DNA of 64,000 bases from Microvelia longipes (taxonomy: Eukaryota; Arthropoda; Insecta; Hemiptera; Veliidae). Under the pieces are notes generated by a model. The model ran no database searches and was not told where the DNA came from. It saw only the letters and a program-made list of their open reading frames with translations. Below are positions 56,880-64,000 of the stretch, in pieces. The number at the start of each line of letters is the position of its first letter. Positions within the stretch are counted from its first letter, which is position 1. A program made the translations under genes and the position numbers. The stretch is taken from positions 50,627,543 through 50,691,542 of the forward strand of contig JACMZG010001914.1 in the NCBI GenBank assembly GCA_018340805.1, written 5' to 3'.

Positions 56880-57060
56880 CTGACTAGTATCGAAGTTAGC
56901 CCGAGCTGAAGGTGAGGGTTGTGCTATCTAAATTACCTGTGAGGCGAAGCCGAGGCAGTAATTTCATTTGACTGACGAGGCGAAGCGGGGAGGTTATTTA
57001 TAATTTGCTGACAGAAAAGCAAAGTCGAAAGGCAAATATACGAGTCATTAATGTTTCTTC
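56880..57060. repeat. GC-rich self-complementary modules
   Basis: Repeats of the type CTGTGAGGCGAAGCCGAGGC, CTGACGAGGCGAAGCGGGGA and CTGACAGAAAAGCAAAGTCG, each separated by AT-rich TTATTT/ATTTCATTT spacers of about 30 bases. Organisation recalls the 11.3 kb and 33.5 kb arrays, but the units differ. Confidence 0.55.
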
Positions 57061-57589
57061 TGTTCGTTCCAAAATATGTTTTCTGCGGACAGTAAAATCA
57101 AAACTAGCATTGTTGAAAAACATTTTTTTTTATTTATTTATTTTCAGCAAAAAATAATTATAATTAAAGATTTACATTACAATTGTTTTATTTTAATTTT
57201 TAGTTAAATAATGTATTATAATTATATAATTATTAAATAAATTCATGAGGCTTTTTTTATTAATAATTTGTTACAAATGTTATCTATTAGTTTTCTTTAC
57301 CAGCACAGGCAGGGGCGGCTAGGAAAATGCTACTTTCTGCTAGAATTAGTTCAGTAATGCTTCATTTTCTGCCGTGAGCAAATAAAATAATTTAATGTTT
57401 ACTTTTTTTTTCTTTTTTTCAACAAATAAGGCAACAAATTTGCTACTTTTTATTCCATTGTCAGCATTAGATTCATTTCTATTGAATGAAGTTTATACGT
57501 TTTTATTAAGCCTTTGAAAAACGGAAAAATATCAAATTGAGATTAAATTTAGCATGAATTTATTCAAAAAAGTTTAAACATTTAACAAA
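57061..57589. other. No recognisable feature
   Basis: AT-rich apart from CACAGGCAGGGGCGGCTAGG at 57304-57323. No supported structure. Confidence 0.4.
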
Positions 57590-57840
57590 GTTTTATTCAA
57601 TACGGTTAGTATGCCGTATTGAAATGAAGTACAACCTTGTTTTCGCAGAATCATTAGTGATAAGTTACATGAAGCGTGGTTAGTACATGGAGGGTAACCG
57701 CTGGGAATAGACTTATTTATTTAATCTCTGAAGATAAGGAAAGCGAGTTCAAAGACATATTGCTATTTGAATTTTGTGGTTTTTAAGCCTTAAGTGTTAT
57801 AAATAAGAATAGCGAATCCGATAAGGGAGAAAAAGGTCCG
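57590..57840 (-). repeat. Family A repeat, highly diverged
   Basis: Retains TATTCAATACGGTTAGTATG with a local duplication of the ATGCCGTATTGAA phrase, GCGTGGTTAGTACATGGAGG, GATAAGGAAAGCGAGTTC and GCGAATCCGATAAGGGAGAA. The terminus is lost. Confidence 0.55.
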
Positions 57841-58825
57841 ATTCTTACGATTAAAATTCTTGTTTTAATTAAAGAAGTAAATATTTTTTTTATAACGCAA
57901 ATGTACCTAATACAACGCATTACTTGTTTAATATACTTAAGAAAATATTTAAATGTGAATGGAAAGTAAATTTTCCTGCAGGTGAAGCCATTGTTTGGGA
58001 CGAAAAAGCTCTTGAGTAGAGTGTTGAAGAACATTACATAGTCTAGATTGCTGGCAGTAAACTATAACTTTACTGAGGTCTAACTGAATAAATCTTATCT
58101 AACAATAGACCTCTCTCTAGAGGTAGGACTAGTTTTCCTCTAAAGTCTATATACAAGGTAAAACCTTACCATTAGACTAAACTGGACTTTCTGCCTTTTT
58201 TACCTCCCCCTCTCTCGTGTTTTTCTTTAAAACCCCTAGTTAAGAGCTTTTTATAACAACTTGGTAATTGAAAAAGTCATTTGCCAGAGCATTAAATAAT
58301 AGACATAAATTAAGAGAAGAACGAAGGGCTCTTCATCCTTCCCTTAAAACAGTTAAGAAAAAGCTTTAAACAAACTATAACATAATTTTTGGTTTCGACA
58401 GTGCAGTCTAAAATGAGAAACAAATGCCAACTAGAACCAAACTATTAATTAAAAATTTGAAAAATAACCCAAAGCTAAACAGAATAGAAAGATCATTAGA
58501 CATGAGTAACACTGAACAATAATCCTGCTTTAAGACATGAGAAACTGATAGGAGGGTCATGCTAAACCGATAAGGAATCTGCTACTGACAAAACAAACTA
58601 TGGTATAAACTAATATTTAGAAGACCCTGGCTGCGTTTTTTGTTATCTATTTAATGAATCATCACATAATAAGAATCCTTAGTTTCACGATATTTTATGT
58701 AACTTATTAATTATGATAAATGATTTTATGTAATCATTTGTTAAACACAATAAATGACTCCCCCAATAAGCATTTAGTGACTCAAATAACTACATAGAAC
58801 TAAGACATTAATACACTTTTTTCCT
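57841..58825. other. No recognisable feature
   Basis: AT-rich. Frame 57783-58034 (minus) has no family signature. Confidence 0.4.
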
Positions 58826-59207
58826 TTTCTCATTTATACCGTTCGTATACAGGAACGTATTGTGTTTGCAAAAATACGACCGGGATGAACCGGAACTATC
58901 GTTTTAGGTGTTTTGAGACCGCTTGAGTAGTTTTTTCAAAGTTGTCTGTCTGTATTGTGTGTATGATTATCGTAGCTCTCTTTGTATTTATGCTAGAGAG
59001 TTGGGAGTTTGTGTAAAAATCATTCTTTAGGCGTACTTGTGCATTTCAGAAAATCTATTTTATGACGTCATTGACTTGCTACAATGACTCATAAAACACG
59101 AATGTACTTACTATCTGAAGACGAGCAAAGCGAGCCGTAAGTAGGGAGGATGAGCGTAGCGAATCCGATGTTGTGAGAAACTTTCCAAAGTACCCCGCAC
59201 CTGCTTT
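58826..59207 (-). repeat. Family A repeat, internal deletion
   Basis: Right-end sequence (TTATACCGTTCGTATACAGG) through CAAAGTTGTCTGTCTGTATT, then a jump from AATGACTCATAAAACACG to TGTACTTACTATCTGAAGAC, then the left-end AAAGTACCCCGCACCTG. About half the element is lost between flanks. Confidence 0.8.
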
Positions 59208-59765
59208 ATTTTCCTTATTTATACCGTAGTTTATAGGAAAAGTATTGTTTTGCGAAAAATTCGAAACTTGGATGAAACCGGAATTATCCGTTTCTGGGGT
59301 TAACGTCATTAACCCGCAATAATGACTCAGCGAACAATTTGAAAAATCAGAAATCGCGGAAAAAGTATGCGGTCCGAAGAAATTTTTACGCATGTAGCTA
59401 TGTATAGATAACATATGTGCCAAGTTTCAATGATTATGAGCATTAGTTCAATTTTATCGAATGACTTGTGTAGGTTTTTTAAAAAAATTTAAATAGTAGA
59501 AAATTATTTAATTGAGTTGAAAATAAGTACAAGTGTTTATCTTTACTTATTAAATAAGTACCCAAAGTTACATCCATGATTTTTGTTGGATCATAAAATT
59601 TAAATAACATTGAGCATGGTCAGTGCTGTATGGGTGAACGCTGAAAATGCAACAGATGTATTTACTATCTGAGGACGAGCGAAGCGAGCTCGCAGCAGGG
59701 AAGGGCGAGCGTAGCGATACGATTGAATGAGGAAAAGTTCCGAGTACCGTACCCCATTTTTTATA
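59208..59765 (-). repeat. Family A repeat, adjacent copy
   Basis: Starts TATTTTCCTTATTTATACCG directly after the previous copy and ends CCGAGTACCGTACCCCA. The CACACA/TCTGTCTG segment is deleted. The two copies are head-to-tail, the same arrangement as at 54.9-56.1 kb. Confidence 0.8.
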
Positions 59766-59914
59766 GTGTGCTTTTGTTTGGAAAGATAAAGTCGGTGTTT
59801 TTAATGTTATATTATTTATGCGCAAATTACTGTTTACTTTCCTATAATTAAACGGAAGTAATTATTATATCATAAACAATTAATTAACTAATTAAAGGAA
59901 ATCAAATCATTTCT

Positions 59915-60620
59915 GCAGTACTATGGAACTCTTATCACCATATCGGATTCGCTACGTTCATCCCTACTACTTTACCTTCACTCGTCTGCAGTTAGTAATT
60001 ACATTCGGTTATTCCCAGCTGTAACCCATCCAACCACTGACTTCACTCAATGCTCCTATCATTCATGGTCCAACAATAACCGTAGATATATTAGCCGCAT
60101 TCAAATGAAACTTAGTGTTTTTAATTATTTGATAAAGGAATGCATTTGAACTAAAATTTAACTTAATTGAGTTTTATTTTTATTTTTGTTAACTTATAAA
60201 AAAACTATGCATGTCATTAAAAAATTGAACTAATGTTGCTATCGAGATGAAAATTGGCACATTTATTAGTCGTATATAGATACGTGAGTTCTATACTTTA
60301 CATTGATTATTCCGATCCAATGTTTTATAGATTTTCGACAATTGTGATGAGTGATTTATTATGGTTAATGACGTCGTAAAATATATTTTCCGGAATGACA
60401 ACTAGACCTAAAGTTTAATTTCCGTACCAACCTTCAACTTTCTAGCAAAATTAAACCAGGAGGTACGATGATAAGAAACGCAAACACACACACACAGACA
60501 CAACTTTGTCAAAACCACATAGAATGTCCTAAAACACCTGAAAATTTAGGGAAAACCTCTGTTTTGAATTTGTAGCGTGAAAACAATACTTTTACTATTT
60601 ACCTACGGTATAAATAAAGA
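59915..60620 (+). repeat. Family A repeat, diverged
   Basis: ACTATGGAACTCTTATCACC and ATATCGGATTCGCTACGTTC at the left; TTTACCTACGGTATAAATAA at the right. It keeps most internal blocks, so it is nearly full length but old. Confidence 0.7.
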
Positions 60621-61382
60621 TTTTTTTTATTAAAAAAAAAAAAGTTTTATTGAAAAAAAATTAAATTATTATACTTTTTACTAAATTTGACTGAAATAAA
60701 TGGAATAGATAAAATTAGAAACCATTCCATTTTAAATGTCGAGCGAACTATTGCAGAATAAATTTTCTCTTTGTAATTTTTAGTAATTAAGGAACTGATG
60801 TAAAAATGTATATATTTTGTTGAAAAAGTATAAGGATACATAGAACTCTTGAGTTGAAAGCTATCAATAAAGTTTAATTTCCTTTCTATTGACTAGTCGC
60901 TGTGTCATATTTAATAAAACTGCCGTAAAGTTATATATATCCATCATTAATTCCACTAATACAGGCTATTTGAAATTGTTTGTTACATTTAGATTAAGTG
61001 TCGAGGTAACACTAATTTATTATTTATTTTTTTGATACGGATTAATTTTCTAATATGAATTTTTAGACAAATTCGGAGATAAAACTTAAAAAGAAGGAGG
61101 TCTTGACATACCTCCTACCTATTTTTTACAACTCCAACTGATTCTTGCGATATTGTTGATTTGTTTGTTATTTCCGTGTTCTGATTCTATTTCGCTTCAA
61201 AGCTTATTTTGATAGGATAGAATAAGAATAAATAAAGCGAAAGAATGAAGCATTCGTAACTCTATAAAATGTTTCGTTTTCATTTATGATCCTAAAGTCA
61301 GTTAATAATTTCGATCTGTGTCTACTGCAGTATTGCAATTATCTCTTTTATCTTGAAATTTCATCAGTATTAAATGCTTTAT
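60621..61382. other. No recognisable feature
   Basis: AT-rich with an A-run at 60632-60642. No supported frame. Confidence 0.4.
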
Positions 61383-61478
61383 TTTTCTCTTTTCTATTAT
61401 CGTAAGTATATTGGAAAATTATTGTGTACGTACTAAATTTCCGAAATAGAGATTTCATTAAAATTATTCGTTGAAGTA
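61383..61478 (-). repeat. Family A repeat, right-end fragment
   Basis: TTTCTCTTTTCTATTATCGT, AAGTATATTGGAAAATTATT and the degraded TTCCGAAATAGAGATTTCAT block. Very diverged. Confidence 0.45.
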
Positions 61479-62022
61479 TGAGTATTAATGTTTTAATATT
61501 TTTATCGTCTATATAGTATAAGTCATAGATAAACAATATTAACATAGATGGATCACTCCCGAGTGTTGTGGGAACACTCAATTAACAAGTTTGTGTTTAT
61601 ATTTAGTGGGGGCCTTATCACTAGAGTCTTGAAGAGCGCTAGTAGTAAAAATCTATTTGCTCTATTGTCTGCTAGATTGTGCTGTAGTATTTTTTTTAAA
61701 GACACACAATTGCCAATCGTTATGTAAAATAAAATAAAAGTAAACAAAGATCTATGGTAATTTCGAAATATTTAAAATAAGCTGTTAATGCCACGTATTA
61801 TACTGTTACTTAATATAATACATACGTCATTTTATATCCTTCATTTCATGATATCCATAACATGTCTTTTGATAATCTTACAATGTATCATAATATTAGC
61901 AATCTATTTGTTTTCAAAACTTGGGGGTCTCATCACGCAAAGCAGCACCATTGTTTTCTTAAAAAACATAACAATAATTCATTTTGAGTGTTTTAGACTT
62001 TAAATTTAAATTTGCTATCTGA
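61479..62022. other. No recognisable feature
   Basis: AT-rich; frames at 61553-61747 (minus) and 61788-62003 (plus) have no family signature. Confidence 0.4.
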
Positions 62023-62115
62023 TATAACATCTCGGGTTTAGCGCAAACGGTTAAGTATAGGAACAAACAAAAAATGAAACTCTGACATTAGAGGTTCAAA
62101 TCAAAGGGGAGACGA
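62023..62115 (+). other. tRNA-like segment (SINE head or tRNA relic)
   Basis: TAGCGCAAACGGTTAAG (A-box-like, 62039) and GAGGTTCAAATC (B-box, 62091) are about 54 bases apart, the spacing of a class II tRNA such as Leu or Ser. The acceptor stem and anticodon arm do not fold cleanly, and no tail was found, so it is not called a gene. Confidence 0.35.
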
Positions 62116-63074
62116 CAGTATGGTGGAGTAAGAGTGAGAAATTAAAATGTTTCACTTTTTCCATTTATACGAAATCTTTATAGAGCTTTTTTGGGATCGT
62201 CACTAAAATGATGTGTGGAAATAAACTTCACAGTCTTATGAAAGTAAAGGCCCTGCTCGAAAAGCCACTCTGTTAAAACACCTAATTCTCCATAAAATTA
62301 TTGACTCAGAGATGACTTTAGAGATCAATTTGAGCCAACTCCCTGGTGGACCAAATGTTAACTACATGCCAGGTCTGACAGAAATCATGTTTGTTTCCCT
62401 ACTTGGTTTATAAATTACTTTACTCCTTGGTATGAAAGAAAGTTAAAAGAAAGTTGTTCCTTGGTAAATTACATTGGTTACAATAAATTTTATTGGCTCC
62501 TTCAAGATATTATAAACTACCTCCACCCAATCGAGCTGTATTATACTTTCCTAGTTTTTATTAATAGATAAAATATAGATTCGCCATATGTATATAAAAG
62601 AAACCAAGTGATGTTTGTCTTTGCTTACAAATATTTGGCACAGATACGCTAGTGCATTATTTTTCACACAATCCTAGTTCTCTATGTCATACTAAAACTC
62701 TTAGTGTTATTTATATCTCTATTTATTCCAATCCAAAGTACTCTGCTTGTAGTAAAGATAAACTATAATGTAAATTCCATACAGTCGTATTCAAATATAA
62801 TCTCTTATGGGACGTTACAATCGTATTATCGTTATATCTATAGTTGTTGTTCCATCAGATACAATCTATCGGTTTTGACTCCATGCCAAATGTATTTATC
62901 TTACTGTAGTGAATTGCATTGAAACCGTTTTCTTATGAGATGGTTCACATAGCGAATTGGACTCGGGGAAGTGTCGACTAAAATGAATTATCTTAAATTT
63001 CGAATGACTAAAATAATTTTTATACGTTAGGTAAAGAAAAATAATTCATATACAATGTAATTTAAATATTATTT
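62116..63074. other. No recognisable feature
   Basis: AT-rich; a 72-codon frame at 62704-62922 has no family signature. Confidence 0.4.
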
Positions 63075-63185
63075 TAAATTTAAACAGGCTATTTTCAATT
63101 TAAAAAGGCTATTTTTAATTTAAACACGCTACTTTTAATTTAAATACGCTATTTTTAATTTAAACACGCTATTTTAAATTCAAAC
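63075..63185. repeat. 20-bp tandem repeat, about 5 copies
   Basis: Units of ACGCTATTTTTAATTTAAAC with GCT marks at 63088, 63108, 63128, 63148 and 63168: an exact 20-bp period. Confidence 0.9.
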
Positions 63186-64000
63186 ATATTTCAAACGGTT
63201 ATTAGTATTTATAAAAAGAGATAGAAATCAACCTTCGAATGATCAAGAACCCTATTAAAAACCAATTTGCTGTGAGAAAATATACCAGATATTTTGAGTT
63301 TAAATACAAAAAGCATTTGTGAATTCAGCAAAATTAAAAAAAAATATTTAAAGAATTGTTCATTGCACATTTACTTATAAAAAAATCTCACTTCCTTGCT
63401 TAGTAACCCGAACATTGAATAAGTTTGGCAAGATCGATTTTTTGCCTATGTTTCTTGACTTGTGCAACACTACTATATACATGTCATACAATATTTTCTG
63501 ACTTTTCAAAGCGCTAAAACGTTTCAAAAATCATCATATACTGAGCCTTAAATGAGTGCAAATAATATTTGTGCAGTTAAGATTTTGTACAACTACCTTA
63601 GGTTTGAATAACCTATAATTCGATAACTCGGTATAAATACGATAATTCTCTTTAAAAATTCCTTATACAATTGTTTAGTAATGCTATTGCTTAACTTATA
63701 GAAGAAAGATTGGATACAAAACCAATAAACGGACTGTTGAGAAAATAATCATTTTAATGGGCACAATAATGATAAACAGAAGATTCTACGAAAAAGAAAA
63801 AGAATTACATTAAAGAAAAGAAAAAAAAAGAATCATAATATTCTTGAACCAAATGCTACAACTAAAATAAAATGAAAATGAAAAAAGAAAAGAAATAAAA
63901 GATCAACAATCAACATGTTATGCGAAAGCGGTGCATGTTTAGAAAATAAGAGCCATAGCAGGGATCTGTTATGGTAATTAAAAAAAAAAAAAAAATGGGC
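63186..64000. other. No recognisable feature
   Basis: AT-rich, becoming A-rich from 63780, with a 15-A run near the right edge (63980-63995). Confidence 0.4.

Overview
The window is repeat-dominated, AT-rich nuclear DNA from an animal, most likely an arthropod and probably an insect. The basis is the retroelement mix: EN-RT LINE remnants, a Penelope-like element with a GIY-YIG-type endonuclease, a BEL/Pao-like gag remnant, and tRNA-like SINE heads. The species cannot be fixed from the sequence. No intact host gene, rRNA gene or intact tRNA gene was recognised. Most long reading frames either belong to decayed transposons or have no support.

A roughly 0.9 kb interspersed repeat (here 'family A') recurs about 17 times in both orientations. 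Its left end reads GGGTACGGGGTACCTCGG, its right end reads CCTACGGTATAAATGAGG, and it carries an internal GAGCGAAGCGAG motif. It is the main unifying feature of the window and is fragmentary in places.

Layout. 0-6 kb: degenerate minisatellites and family A. 6-10 kb: AT microsatellite, two LINE 3' fragments, family A. 11.2-14.2 kb: a palindromic repeat, then a 2.7 kb foldback-like element built from 70-bp hairpin units and split by a poly-A-tailed retroposon. 16.3-19.9 kb: a family A remnant whose internal segment was amplified into a 49-bp tandem array, then split by a non-coding LTR retrotransposon (4-bp target duplication) that holds a perfect inverted repeat of about 170 bp. 21.9-22.3 kb: a 37-bp array. 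25-30 kb: a SINE-like head, a Penelope-like remnant, LINE remnants and a 314-bp palindrome carrying hammerhead-like cores. 32.7-34.4 kb: duplicated modules leading into a satellite of about 53 bp. 35-45 kb: further hairpins, a gag remnant and a second inverted-repeat family. 46.0-52.4 kb: a near full-length but frameshifted two-ORF LINE (zinc-knuckle ORF1; endonuclease plus reverse transcriptase ORF2) with a 21-nt poly-A tail. 52.4-53.0 kb: a decayed coding remnant with CxxC motifs that I do not recognise. 54.9-64 kb: mostly family A copies and small repeats.

The elements do not form a pathway. Nesting gives a relative history: family A preceded the 49-bp array, which preceded the LTR insertion; and the foldback array preceded the LINE tail inserted into it. 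The observations most worth following are the recurrent hammerhead-like cores in inverted-repeat contexts, the perfect inverted repeat inside the LTR element, and the hairpin-unit foldback.
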